A stretch of 64,000 nt of DNA from an uncultured Clostridia bacterium (lineage in GTDB: Bacteria > Bacillota > Clostridia > Christensenellales > Borkfalkiaceae), in NCBI GenBank assembly GCA_944340905.1, contig CALVLT010000006.1:1-64000 (forward strand), written 5' to 3'. Within the stretch, counting starts at the first letter, position 1. Each line of letters starts with the position of its first letter. Under the pieces are notes generated by a model. That model saw only the letters and a program-made list of their open reading frames with translations, was not told where the DNA came from and did not search any database. Shown piece after piece: positions 17,800-26,536 of this stretch. Both the position numbers and the translations under genes were made by a program.

Positions 17800-19509
17800 A
17801 TGTCATTCGCCGCCTTTTCCAAGGACTTCAGCTCGAACATGATCACGAGCGTGGAAAATCAGTTCATCACCAAATATCTGCCGCAGGCGGACGGCGACGC
17901 CGTGCGCGTGTATCTGTACGGGCTGTACCTGTGTCAGGTGGCGGGCGACTTCGATGCGGCGACCTGCGCCAAACTGTTGAAACTCAGCGAGCAAAAACTC
18001 GTGGAAATTTTTTCCTTTTGGGAGGAGTGCGACCTTGTGCGCATTCTCTCTCGCTCCCCGCTCTATGTGGAATATCTGCCCGTGAACGCAGCCGTCGGGC
18101 GGCCCAAGACGGTGCGCCCCGAAAAATACGCCGCCTTCAACCGCGAACTCTATCAGATCCTGCAGCGCGCTCAAAAGGACTTCAAACCCTACGAGATGCA
18201 GCGCATTCTGGAATTTCTCGAAAACAACCCGATGGAACAGCAGGCATTTCTGCTCGTTGCGCAGTACTGCGCGAAAAAGGACGGCGACAAGCTCTCCTGC
18301 TCGCACATCCTCAACAAGGCAGCAAAGCTGGCGCGCGAACACAAATTTACATATGAGCAGGTGGAGGCGGACCTGGCGGACTTCCACACCCGCGAACGCG
18401 AACTCTCCCGCCTGTTCAGCCTGCTCGGCATCTGCCGCAAGCCTCAGGAGAACGACTATGCACATCTGGAAAAGTGGGCGGCGCTCGGCATGGAGGACGG
18501 CGCAGTGTCGGCATGCGCCGAGGCGCTGGGCAAGGGGTCTCTTTCCACGCTCGACGCGCTCGTTCAGGAGCTGCACGAAAAGGGCGCGCACACGGCGGCA
18601 GAGGCAAGCGAATACCTTGCCCGCCGCAAGGAACAGGCGAACGCCGTCTACAAGGTGGCGAGGAAACTGGGCGTCAAGGTGCAGAATCCCCGCACGTACT
18701 GCGAAGAATATGCCGAAAAGTGGCTGGAGCGCGGCTACGACGGCGAGAGCCTGTCCGCCCTTGCCTCGCTCGCCATGAAACTTTCCTACGGCTTTGCCGA
18801 GTTCGATGCGATGCTCGACGGGCTGTATACGGCGGGCATCGTGGACGAGGCGAGCGTGCGCGAATACTGCGCGGCGCGGGAGAAACAGCTCAAACTGCTG
18901 CAAAAAATTCAGACAGCGTGCGGCGTGATCAAAAAGACGCAGTCCGCGCTCGACATGATCGAGACGTGGCGCAGCTGGAACTTTTCGGACGAGATGATCT
19001 TAGAGGCGGCAAAGCGCGCATCGGGCGCATCCGCCCCCCTGCCCTACATGAACAAGCTGCTCTCCGAGTGGAAACGCGAGGGCGTGCAATCGCCCGAGGC
19101 GGTGCCCGAACGCCCCGCCCCGTCCGCAGGCGCGCAGTACAAAAGCGAGGCGGCGATCTCCGCCGACGCAAGGAGCGAGCGCGAGCGCTGGTACGCAAGC
19201 CGCCGTGCGGCTGCACAGGCACATGCAGACCGCGCCGCCCGCCTTGCACGGCAGGATGCGGAATATGTCCGCGCCGAGAGCGCCATCAAAAAGGGAGAGA
19301 TCGAACTTGCCAAGGCGGAAGTATTTTCCCCTCAGACGCTCCCCGCCGTCCGCGAACGGCTGGAGAAGGCAAGGGCGGCGCGTGCCGCCGCGCTCGGACG
19401 GCTGGGCCTTTCCGATGCCGACTTTGTTCCCCGCTACGCCTGCGCCAAGTGCTCGGACACGGGATTTTTGCCGGACGGCAGAATGTGCGACTGCTACAAT
19501 CCCGACTAA
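17800..19509 (+). CDS. DnaD-domain replication protein with C-terminal zinc-type motif
   Basis: A 569-aa protein. The N-terminal 90 residues look like a DnaD-type winged helix (LYGLYLCQVAGDFDAATCAKLL), followed by two DnaB2/DnaD-like helical regions (about 120-220 and 310-420, the latter with YCEEYAEKWLERGYDGESL). A basic alanine-rich linker leads to a C-terminal tail YACAKCSDTGFLPDGRMCDC with four cysteines, resembling the zinc module that precedes the ATPase in DnaI/DnaC-type helicase loaders; here the protein ends right after it. It probably acts in DnaB loading or replication restart. Start at 17800 has AGGAGA. A terminator follows directly. Confidence 0.8.
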   Translation: MSFAAFSKDFSSNMITSVENQFITKYLPQADGDAVRVYLYGLYLCQVAGDFDAATCAKLLKLSEQKLVEIFSFWEECDLVRILSRSPLYVEYLPVNAAVGRPKTVRPEKYAAFNRELYQILQRAQKDFKPYEMQRILEFLENNPMEQQAFLLVAQYCAKKDGDKLSCSHILNKAAKLAREHKFTYEQVEADLADFHTRERELSRLFSLLGICRKPQENDYAHLEKWAALGMEDGAVSACAEALGKGSLSTLDALVQELHEKGAHTAAEASEYLARRKEQANAVYKVARKLGVKVQNPRTYCEEYAEKWLERGYDGESLSALASLAMKLSYGFAEFDAMLDGLYTAGIVDEASVREYCAAREKQLKLLQKIQTACGVIKKTQSALDMIETWRSWNFSDEMILEAAKRASGASAPLPYMNKLLSEWKREGVQSPEAVPERPAPSAGAQYKSEAAISADARSERERWYASRRAAAQAHADRAARLARQDAEYVRAESAIKKGEIELAKAEVFSPQTLPAVRERLEKARAARAAALGRLGLSDADFVPRYACAKCSDTGFLPDGRMCDCYNPD

Positions 19510-19515
19510 ACAGCG

Positions 19516-19550
19516 GCCCGTCCTGGTTTCGGACGGGCTGAATTTTTTTT
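19516..19550 (+). terminator. Rho-independent terminator after DnaD-like gene
   Basis: An 8-bp stem GCCCGTCC / GGACGGGC (19516-19523 with 19531-19538), a 7-nt loop and a run of eight T at 19543-19550, immediately after the stop codon. Confidence 0.9.
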
Positions 19551-19558
19551 ATCCGATA

Positions 19559-19579
19559 TATTATGTCTGACATAGTACT
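19559..19579. repeat. 21-bp palindromic-core intergenic element, copy 1
   Basis: TATTATGTCTGACATAGTACT. The core TATGTC-T-GACATA is a perfect inverted repeat. Identical copies lie at 57104-57124 and 63147-63167. Here it sits between convergent genes, just after the terminator. Role unknown: operator, processing site or a small dispersed repeat. Confidence 0.8.
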
Positions 19580-19606
19580 ATGTAATTCACGCATTTTGGC
19601 GTGAAT

Positions 19607-19936
19607 TTACTCATATTCGCCGTAATCGCGCCGATCGGGCGGCGGACATGCGTTCTCGCGCGGCGCGCTCTGTTCCCACCTTCCGCCGCGTTTTTCCGGC
19701 TTGGGAGTGGCGCGGATATCCACGAGCACGACGTCAATGCCTATTTTTTTGACGCATTTGAGGTCGATAAACAGTTCTGCGCGCCCCCAGCGCAGCCCCT
19801 TTCCCCCTGGCGCCACGATACCCTGTACGCGCCCTTCGGGGTAGGTGAACACCACGTCGCACACTCTGCCCAGCCGCTTTCCGTCCGACAGGTTGACAAC
19901 TTCCTTCTTGTGCAGCTCGGAAAAACTCGTCTCCAT
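19607..19936 (-). CDS. YlmC/YmxH family PRC-barrel protein
   Basis: A 109-aa protein. Residues 1-80 form a PRC-barrel: SELHKKEVVNLSDGKRLGRVCDVVF then GRVQGIVAPG and a C-terminal strand KKIGIDVVLVDI. This matches the YlmC/YmxH sporulation-associated family. The tail (80-109) is Pro/Arg-rich and low complexity. The start has no Shine-Dalgarno site. CATACAAT, which also matches the sigma-E -10 consensus, ends 7 nt before the ATG, so a leaderless or very short-leader message is possible, although no good -35 box is seen. It is encoded opposite the HTH regulator. Confidence 0.8.
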   Translation of the reverse strand: METSFSELHKKEVVNLSDGKRLGRVCDVVFTYPEGRVQGIVAPGGKGLRWGRAELFIDLKCVKKIGIDVVLVDIRATPKPEKRGGRWEQSAPRENACPPPDRRDYGEYE

Positions 19937-20030
19937 GCTATTATTGTATGTGCAGCGGCGAAAAAGTGTGCCTGTCCAAGAAATTCAGCCCGATTCCAAG
20001 GCTCTTGGAGCGTCTTTGCCCCCTTCCGCC

Positions 20031-20059
20031 TTGCGAAAGATATCCGAACATGATAGAAT
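20031..20059 (+). promoter_or_regulatory. Sigma-A type promoter for HTH membrane regulator
   Basis: TTGCGA (20031-20036), 17-nt spacer, TAGAAT (20054-20059). An AGGAGG site follows before the ATG at 20087. Confidence 0.65.
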
Positions 20060-20086
20060 GGTGGCAAATGATTACAGGAGGCTGAC

Positions 20087-21510
20087 ATGAACATCGGCGA
20101 ATTTCTTGCCGTATTGCGCAAATCCAAGGGGCTGGCCCAGCAGGCGGTCGCCGAGCGGCTGGGCGTATCCAACAAGACGGTTTCGAGCTGGGAGACGGGC
20201 GCCTCCTCTCCCGACATCTCCATGTTGCCCACCCTTGCGGAGCTGTACGGCGTGACCTGCGACGAGCTTTTGCGCGGCGAACGCATCCCCGCAGACGAAC
20301 CGACGCAAAAGAGCGAGGAAAAACGGGAAAAATCCCTTCAGCGCCTGCTTGCCATGTACCGCAACAATGCGGCTGTGACAAGCTGGATCTGCATCGGGCT
20401 GTATGTTGTCGCGATCGTTGCCGCCCTGCTCATCGGCTGCGCCGCTTTGGAGAGCCTGATCGGCTTTTTTGTGGGCGTCATCTTTGTGCTCGGGGGCGTA
20501 TTCCTGTGCATCATTCAGTGCAGATACCTGCGCTTTCAGCTCACGCAGAACGACTTTGACAGCGCCGCCATCGACGATTTTCTGCACGCCCTCTCGCGCA
20601 GACAGACGCTGACGCTCATCCTTGCCTCGGCGGCATTCTGCTTTCTGTTCCCGCACGTCTTTGTTCCCGTGCACTACGGTTTGAAACTTGGCGCCGCCAT
20701 CGGCTACGGGGTGCTCGGCGCCGTCGTTGCGGCCCTGCTCGCCCTGCTCATCGCGTGGATCGTGCGCGTGGCGAAAAGGTCCTACAGGGCGGACAGGAAA
20801 AAATTTTTCTGGACGCTCAAGAACGGCGTCATTCCCTATTGCGCGATCTGCGCGGTGTGCGCTGCCGCCATCGCCGTATGTGCGGCGCTGCCCGACCTTT
20901 TTCCACAGCCGGTTGGCAGCACGAGTGCATATTATTGTGACAGCTACGCCGATCTGCTCGCACATCTTCGCACAGACACCGGCTTGTTCTCCGAATTTGA
21001 GTATACCCTCTGTGAGACGGACGCGGCGGAAACAACGCTCAGCGAAGAAGAACTTGAAGCGCCGCTTGACGGAAGCAACTTTCCGCAGGACTTTTTCATC
21101 GGGCATGCAAGCTATTTCTTTGCCGATTTCCCCTCACATTTTGCGCAGGACTACCACACCACACAAGCGGACGGCGGCGTCTATGTGGAGGTGGAAGTGC
21201 TTACAATCACCCTTCCCGACGGCGGCATTGTCAGCTCGCCTGTGTTCAATCCCGAAAGCAGGGCGGCATCCGTGAGCTGGTGCCGAGCGGCTATATCGGT
21301 TCGGAGTTCAATGGCTCGTACGTGCTCGTCCTCGACTGCGATATCCCCCTCTATGAAGCGGCACAGGCGAACAATTTTCGTATTACGCTCGGCGCGGCGT
21401 TGGCGGCATCCTTTGCGGGCACGGCGCTGCTGCTCGGCATCTATACCGCCATCTATCTTCCCCGCCGAAAAAAGTTCCTGCGCGCGCATCAGGCGGAAGA
21501 TGCCACATAA
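20087..21510 (+). pseudogene. XRE-type HTH regulator with membrane domain, frameshifted
   Basis: The N-terminal 65 residues are a clear XRE/Cro HTH (LRKSKGLAQQAVAERLGVSNKTVSSWETG). They are followed by hydrophobic segments near residues 95-150, 180-250 and 265-285, then an extracytoplasmic region. Around 21261 the frame breaks: the original frame turns into a serine/arginine-rich shadow that would run antisense into sigG, while the frame shifted by one gives GGIRELVPSGYIGSEFNGSY..., a final membrane segment and a stop at 21508-21510. Loss of one G in the GGG run at about 21261-21263 explains this. It may be a real pseudogene, phase-variable tract or assembly error. A membrane-stress regulator role is only a guess. 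Confidence 0.75.
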
Positions 21511-21527
21511 CCATTCTGAACAATGCA

Positions 21528-21565
21528 CTGCGGCGGCTGCCCGAACGGGCAGCCGCCGCAGTTTT
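21528..21565 (+). terminator. Strong terminator after HTH regulator, abutting sigG end
   Basis: A 16-nt perfect inverted repeat CTGCGGCGGCTGCCCG / CGGGCAGCCGCCGCAG (21528-21543 and 21546-21561) followed by TTTT. It lies between convergent genes and just touches the sigG stop. Confidence 0.85.
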
Positions 21566-22335
21566 CAGGAAATTTCTTTGCGCAATGCGCCGATCGCGTT
21601 CTTTTCCAGGCGAGAGACCTGCGCCTGCGAGATGCCCACCTCGGCGGAGATCTCCGTCTGCGTCTTGCCTTCGTAATAACGCAGCGTCAGGATTTTGCGT
21701 TCGCGCTCGGCAAGACGGGAGATGGCGTCCTTGAGCGCCACGCGCTCCGTCCACAGTTCTTCGCTCTGCGTCTCGTCAAAGAGCTGATCGAGGAGCTGGA
21801 GCGTATCGCCCGATTTGTTGTAGACGGGTTCATACAGCGACACGGGGTCGGAGATGGCGTCGAGGGCGTAGGCGACCTCCTTTTCCTGCACCTGCATGAC
21901 GGCGGCAATGCGCTCGATGGTGGCTTCCTCGTCATGCTCCTCCAGGCTCTCGCGCACCTTCAGGATGCGGTAGGCGGCATCGCGGATGGAGCGCGAGACG
22001 CGCAGCGAATTGCCGTCGCGCAAGTAACGCTTGATCTCCCCTAAGATCATCGGCACCGCGTAGGTGGAAAATTTGACGTTAAAGGAGAGGTCAAAGCCGT
22101 CGATCGCCTTGATCAGCCCCACGCAGCCCGCCTGGAACACGTCGTCCGCGTTGGCGTTCTTCGCCCAAAAGCGCTTGACGAGTGAGAGCACAAGGCGCAT
22201 GTTTCCGACAATAAATCTGTCCCGTGCCTGCTTATCGCCCGCTTTCAGGCGGCGCATCAGATCTTCGTTCTCCTTGTGGGAGAGCTTTGGCAGCCCCGCC
22301 GTGTCCACTCCGCAGATATACACCTTTTGCAGCAT
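21565..22335 (-). CDS. sigG: Sporulation sigma factor SigG
   Basis: A 256-aa sigma-70 family factor that directs late forespore transcription. N-terminus KVYICGVDTAGLPKLS matches the SigG hallmark (VEICGVDTSKLP in B. subtilis). Region 2 reads NMRLVLSLVKRFWAKNANADDVFQAGCVGLIKAIDGFDLSFNVKFSTYAVPMI in pieces across 50-100, region 3 includes YLRDGNSLRVSRSIRDAAY, and region 4 ends TQTEISAEVGISQAQVSRLEKNAI. Start 22335 has a perfect AAGGAGGTG site. It is not adjacent to spoIIGA-sigE (33.7-35.2 kb) as it is in Bacillus. GTATA and GCATACTT upstream could be a forespore-type promoter, but the fit is weak. Confidence 0.93.
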   Translation of the reverse strand: MLQKVYICGVDTAGLPKLSHKENEDLMRRLKAGDKQARDRFIVGNMRLVLSLVKRFWAKNANADDVFQAGCVGLIKAIDGFDLSFNVKFSTYAVPMILGEIKRYLRDGNSLRVSRSIRDAAYRILKVRESLEEHDEEATIERIAAVMQVQEKEVAYALDAISDPVSLYEPVYNKSGDTLQLLDQLFDETQSEELWTERVALKDAISRLAERERKILTLRYYEGKTQTEISAEVGISQAQVSRLEKNAIGALRKEIS

Positions 22336-22439
22336 ACACACCTCCTTGCGCGGCAAGCGCCGCTATGTATGCGGAAGAAGTATGCGCATTGCCCTCGGGA
22401 ATTATACGCGCGCTTTAACGCCTTGAATGACGGGGAACG

Positions 22440-22800
22440 GAGATTGAATACCGCGTCATTCTGAGCGGAACGAAGTGGCGCGTGAGAATCCTCTTGGCTA
22501 CACGTCATTCAGAGGGCGATAGCCCGAAGAAACCCCTCGTGGAATGTAATCCCCCCTGTCCTGCGGACATCCCCCCTTAAAACAAGTGTTAAGGGGGGCA
22601 AGGGAGCACGTTATCATGCACTCAAGACAATGTACGGGGGATTCTTCGCTGGCGCTCTGAATGACGGTTGGCGGAGAGGCTCCCTCGGGGAGGGAGCTGT
22701 CTGCGGAGCAGACTGAGGGAGTACTTGCCCCCCTTGTTTGAGTGACGGTGAGCGAGCAATTTGGGGAGAAAAATTCCCCCTTCCCGAAGGAAGGGGCGAG
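22440..22800. repeat. Dispersed intergenic repeat cluster, left flank of SipW locus
   Basis: No gene is supported between 22336 and 22900. The stretch holds family-type repeats: a GTCATTCTGAGCGGAACGAAG unit near 22456; a 10-bp inverted repeat CCCCCCTTAA / TTAAGGGGGG near 22565-22600; and the unit AAGACAATGTACGGGGGATT from 22624 through GAATGACGGTTG (22670), which recurs at 31279 and in part at 31783. Then comes a GGGAGCTGTCTGCGGAGCAG stem-type element. These look like mobile intergenic palindromes rather than an insertion sequence; no transposase or terminal inverted repeats are seen. Confidence 0.7.
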
Positions 22801-22900
22801 ACAAAGGGTATTATTGAGTATGAGCTTGTGGATAAAATGTCCTTACAGATATGGCAATTGTAATACAATATGTTTCATGTCGGACTTTTCATGTCTGTTT

Positions 22901-25900
22901 TTATTCAATTCTCAGCCAATGATAGCTTGCCGTTGTCGTACAGATATAATCGCTTGACAAATTGACTGTCGAACCACTCCCTGTGGAAGAAGAAGTTGAC
23001 CCTGTAATAGTACTATCGCTGACTATAATCTCATTCATTCTTACAGTAACGTCATCATAATAATTTGTCCACCCCAACGGGCCATGAGATGCTGTTGTTC
23101 CTCCTCCTATTGCACCCACTGAATAAAAATCCCGTGGGTCACTACCTAAGCTGTAGCGGTAATCATTAGGGGTACCATAAAACTCTCCCTTTGTAATTTG
23201 TACCCTACCGCTGCCCTCAAAAGTATAACGTCCATAATTGCGGAATCCAAACATCAATCCGCCGCCACTATAGGAATAGAAACCATTAGTCGCTTGCCTT
23301 GACCTACCGAAAACGCCGCCGTTTATGTACAGTTGCGCCCCCGGATTTCCCGTCCAAAGACCATTGCTGCCTGTTCCATTTCCATAAAAAGTTCCACTTT
23401 CGATTGTTATGGTCGGGGAATTTGAGTATGGCGTATATTCAATAATCAACCCACCGCCTGCTCCTTGCACATAAATCTCCTCGCCCACTATAGAAGAATT
23501 ATCTGGGTTTTCACGATTTTCCTCAAACAAAACGTTGGCGAACTGATAGACAGAAATACCGCCTTGCCCATCTACGTCAAAACTTCCGCCGTAAATATTT
23601 GCTGTCCCTATATCATTTGCAGCCATACCCATAATGAAAGCGCCGCTGCCCGTGGAGCGTAGCGTATCTGTGGACGAGGAAAGACCAAATGTTCCGCCAT
23701 AAATATCCACAGTACCTGCATACACTTTTAGTGAATACGAGGCGCCAGGGCCTGCCTTTTCACCATTATATCCATCTGCCACGTATCCGATATAAGCATC
23801 GTTGCCCTTGAAATATCCATCCACAATCAACGCATTGCCTCCGCGGACAATAATCCCATCCCCCTGCGTTGTAGAAAAGGAACCGCTATTGACCCGCAGA
23901 TAGCCACCGTCTATTTCCACGGCCGGACCACCCTTTCTGTTTAACTTATATCGCCAATTTTGTGCCCATTGGTCAACCAAGCTGGTCGTATCTTCAACAA
24001 ATGAATTATATACAATCGGATCAGATGTACCGCCGTCCACTGCGGTAACTTTGACTACCAAATTTGAATCGTCAGAACCTTGCTGTCCTAACGTTACATC
24101 TCCACTTCCGTGAACGTAAATTCCCCCACCGATTTCATTTTCAATTGTGCCTTTATAAATTGTAATATCACCATTTTCAACACGTACAGCAAAACTTCTA
24201 ATGGAATAGTTTTGATAGGTGTTAAAGTAATTCGTAAGCACACCGTCACTCACCACGCCAATATGCTTAACGTTAAAGGTAGCGGCGGAGGCATCGAGAG
24301 AGCCGCCTACATACACGCCGTCATAGGAGATATTTCCTGCAGAGGCTGTATATTCAAATTCAGTCATATTATTTGTGATATCGACTGTTCCGCTCTCCGC
24401 CGTAAAACTTCCCGACTTAATATAGACCGCTGCACCCAAGCCTGTGTGATTTACGGTAAAATTTCCGCTGGTCGTAAGTCCTCCGTTGTTCAAACGGAGT
24501 GCATCATAAATGGGAGGCGTATCTTTGTCCACCTCGACAAATGTGTATTGCGTATCATTCAACGCCTGCGAAGTGATCGTTGCGGTTCCCGTGATCGTGG
24601 CATTACCATCAATATACATTGCCGTGCCGTGAGTTGACGTTACGGTGAGAGCATCATCTGCCGTTCTTGCGGTGTAAGTAAATTTCCCGCCCGAGCCACT
24701 TGCAGAAGCATCGGTACCGGTACTGGTGGTGATGCCGAGGCCGTCCGAAAAAACCGACGCGCCTCCTGTAATGGAAATGCTGCCCGCGACGGCGCTGATC
24801 GCCGCGGATGTGATGCGATCGTCCGATGATATACTTCCGCTCATGGTGGCGGAGAGCAGATCATTTGTTCCCTGCGAAGTATAATTGATCGCACCACCAT
24901 GCGCATAGATACAGGAAGAAGACGTGCCCGTGACATTGACACGACAATTGCCATAGAGCATCAGATCGTTTGTAACATACACGCCGAAATTGGCGGTCGG
25001 CGTAACTGATCCGCCTACGATTTCAATATCGACATTGGTCAATGTAGCGCTGCCGTCTGCCGAGCGGATACCATACAGATAGGAACCAATCAAATCGAAC
25101 GAAATGAGGGAATCGGCAGTGCCCGTTACGGTCAGCTCGCCGCCGTGCATGTCGATCGCAGCACCGTTGTGGTCAGACCCCGTGCGGATCGCCGACGATG
25201 CCTGTGTGACATCTTTGGTAAAGCTGCCGCCGCCGACGTTCATACGGCCGCCGGACACTTCAATGGTATCCCCCACTTCAGAATAGAACGTACCTTGGCT
25301 GACGTTGAGATATTCCGTGTTTGTATCAACGTCCTCGCTGTATTCGATGCCGACGCAGATGCTTTTTTCCATCGCCTCGAATCCGCCCTGCGTGACGGAC
25401 ATATAGCCTCCCGTCGCACGCACGCAATAGGTGTACGATTCGCCGAAATAGGTGGTGAACCTGCCGCCGCGCACGAACAAATTGCCGCTGTTCATCTGAA
25501 TGGCGGCAAAGTCGTCGTTTTGCCCTGCGGCAGTTGCTGCCCCGCCCTTTACGCCGTAATAGCCGTAGACTGTGACGAGGTAGAGACTTCCATCCGCATT
25601 TTGATTTACGCCTGCATAGTTATAAGAGATAGAGCCGTTGTTCTCTGTATCCTCGGAAACATAATACGTATAGTAAAAATCGGCACTCTTATCGGTGGCT
25701 GCCATGTCGGTATTTTCGACGTTGTCCCCCTCCAGTGTATAATAGAGATAGGTGTCGTCCGAAATGTCATGTGTTTCGGAAAAGACGGGATCCTGACCCA
25801 CCGCAAAATACATATTGCCGTTGACGCGGCGGTTCACTTCGCCCTCCCCGTCCGTCTCCGTGGAGACATTGGGCAGAATGATGGGCATCGAGGCGGAACT

Positions 25901-26536
25901 CCCATCTGTATAGATGCTGCCATTATTTTCGTAATAAGTCACGCCATTCGTGCCATCAATGCTTGCGCCTGCGGGGGTGCTCCATGTTCCGCTGACCTGC
26001 GTTGCATACTCGCTGTCAAAGCGTATATTGTTGACGGTTTCAACATCCGTGCCATAGCCGTCGCGCGGACCGCTCTCGAAGATGCCGTCCGCCACGGTGA
26101 GTGTGCCGCCGCTGATGCGTAGCACGCTACCGACGGGGTTATAAAAACTCCCGCCGCCCTTGGTATCGATGATGGTCAGGCGCACGCCGTTCGTGACGTT
26201 GAGAACGGGGTCGCGGTTGTTGCGCTGCAGTTCGTGGCCGTTGAGGTCGATGGTCAAGTCGGAATTGACGTCGGACACGCTGCCCGTGATGACGAGCGGA
26301 TTGTCCACGTCGTCGGAAATCTTGATGTTGGTGTAGCCGTTCTCAATCGCGGAGAAGAATTCGTTGACGGAATCGATCTCGATTTCGTTGGAGACGATAT
26401 ATTCCAGATTTCCCGAGATCATGCCGTCCGATTCCGTCTCCTCGGAATAGCGGGCATAGGTCAAGGAAAATGTCATCAATGTGACAATGGCAAGCGACAG
26501 AATAAGCGTGAGAAACAGATAGCGCTTTTGCGTCAT
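22901..26536 (-). CDS. Large secreted beta-helix-like surface protein with SipW-type signal
   Basis: A 1211-aa secreted protein. The N-terminus has a hydrophobic signal (about residues 5-27) ending SLTYARYSEETES, the A-R-[YF]-[ST] pattern of SipW-cognate signal peptides. Residues about 60-1190 are rich in Gly, Ser, Thr and Asn with many short beta repeats of the type SGGTLTVADG, GGSLDASAATF and HGGELTVTG, as in right-handed parallel beta-helix adhesins or carbohydrate-active proteins. No LPxTG or C-terminal anchor is visible. It overlaps the previous gene by ATGA. The 3' part (22.9-24.6 kb) is far more AT-rich than the 5' part. Probably an extracellular structural or adhesive protein exported by the adjacent SipW; function inferred. 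Confidence 0.75.
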   Translation of the reverse strand: MTQKRYLFLTLILSLAIVTLMTFSLTYARYSEETESDGMISGNLEYIVSNEIEIDSVNEFFSAIENGYTNIKISDDVDNPLVITGSVSDVNSDLTIDLNGHELQRNNRDPVLNVTNGVRLTIIDTKGGGSFYNPVGSVLRISGGTLTVADGIFESGPRDGYGTDVETVNNIRFDSEYATQVSGTWSTPAGASIDGTNGVTYYENNGSIYTDGSSASMPIILPNVSTETDGEGEVNRRVNGNMYFAVGQDPVFSETHDISDDTYLYYTLEGDNVENTDMAATDKSADFYYTYYVSEDTENNGSISYNYAGVNQNADGSLYLVTVYGYYGVKGGAATAAGQNDDFAAIQMNSGNLFVRGGRFTTYFGESYTYCVRATGGYMSVTQGGFEAMEKSICVGIEYSEDVDTNTEYLNVSQGTFYSEVGDTIEVSGGRMNVGGGSFTKDVTQASSAIRTGSDHNGAAIDMHGGELTVTGTADSLISFDLIGSYLYGIRSADGSATLTNVDIEIVGGSVTPTANFGVYVTNDLMLYGNCRVNVTGTSSSCIYAHGGAINYTSQGTNDLLSATMSGSISSDDRITSAAISAVAGSISITGGASVFSDGLGITTSTGTDASASGSGGKFTYTARTADDALTVTSTHGTAMYIDGNATITGTATITSQALNDTQYTFVEVDKDTPPIYDALRLNNGGLTTSGNFTVNHTGLGAAVYIKSGSFTAESGTVDITNNMTEFEYTASAGNISYDGVYVGGSLDASAATFNVKHIGVVSDGVLTNYFNTYQNYSIRSFAVRVENGDITIYKGTIENEIGGGIYVHGSGDVTLGQQGSDDSNLVVKVTAVDGGTSDPIVYNSFVEDTTSLVDQWAQNWRYKLNRKGGPAVEIDGGYLRVNSGSFSTTQGDGIIVRGGNALIVDGYFKGNDAYIGYVADGYNGEKAGPGASYSLKVYAGTVDIYGGTFGLSSSTDTLRSTGSGAFIMGMAANDIGTANIYGGSFDVDGQGGISVYQFANVLFEENRENPDNSSIVGEEIYVQGAGGGLIIEYTPYSNSPTITIESGTFYGNGTGSNGLWTGNPGAQLYINGGVFGRSRQATNGFYSYSGGGLMFGFRNYGRYTFEGSGRVQITKGEFYGTPNDYRYSLGSDPRDFYSVGAIGGGTTASHGPLGWTNYYDDVTVRMNEIIVSDSTITGSTSSSTGSGSTVNLSSDYICTTTASYHWLRIE

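Noticed and set aside
19559..19579. LexA/SOS-box or dif-site reading of the 21-bp element
   Set aside because: It does not match the Bacillus-type SOS box (CGAAC-N4-GTTCG) nor the Firmicutes dif consensus, and dif is a single-copy site.
22336..22380. Forespore (sigma-F/G) promoter ahead of sigG
   Set aside because: GTATA and GCATACTT elements are present but spacing and the -10 pattern fit poorly; not strong enough to list as a feature.
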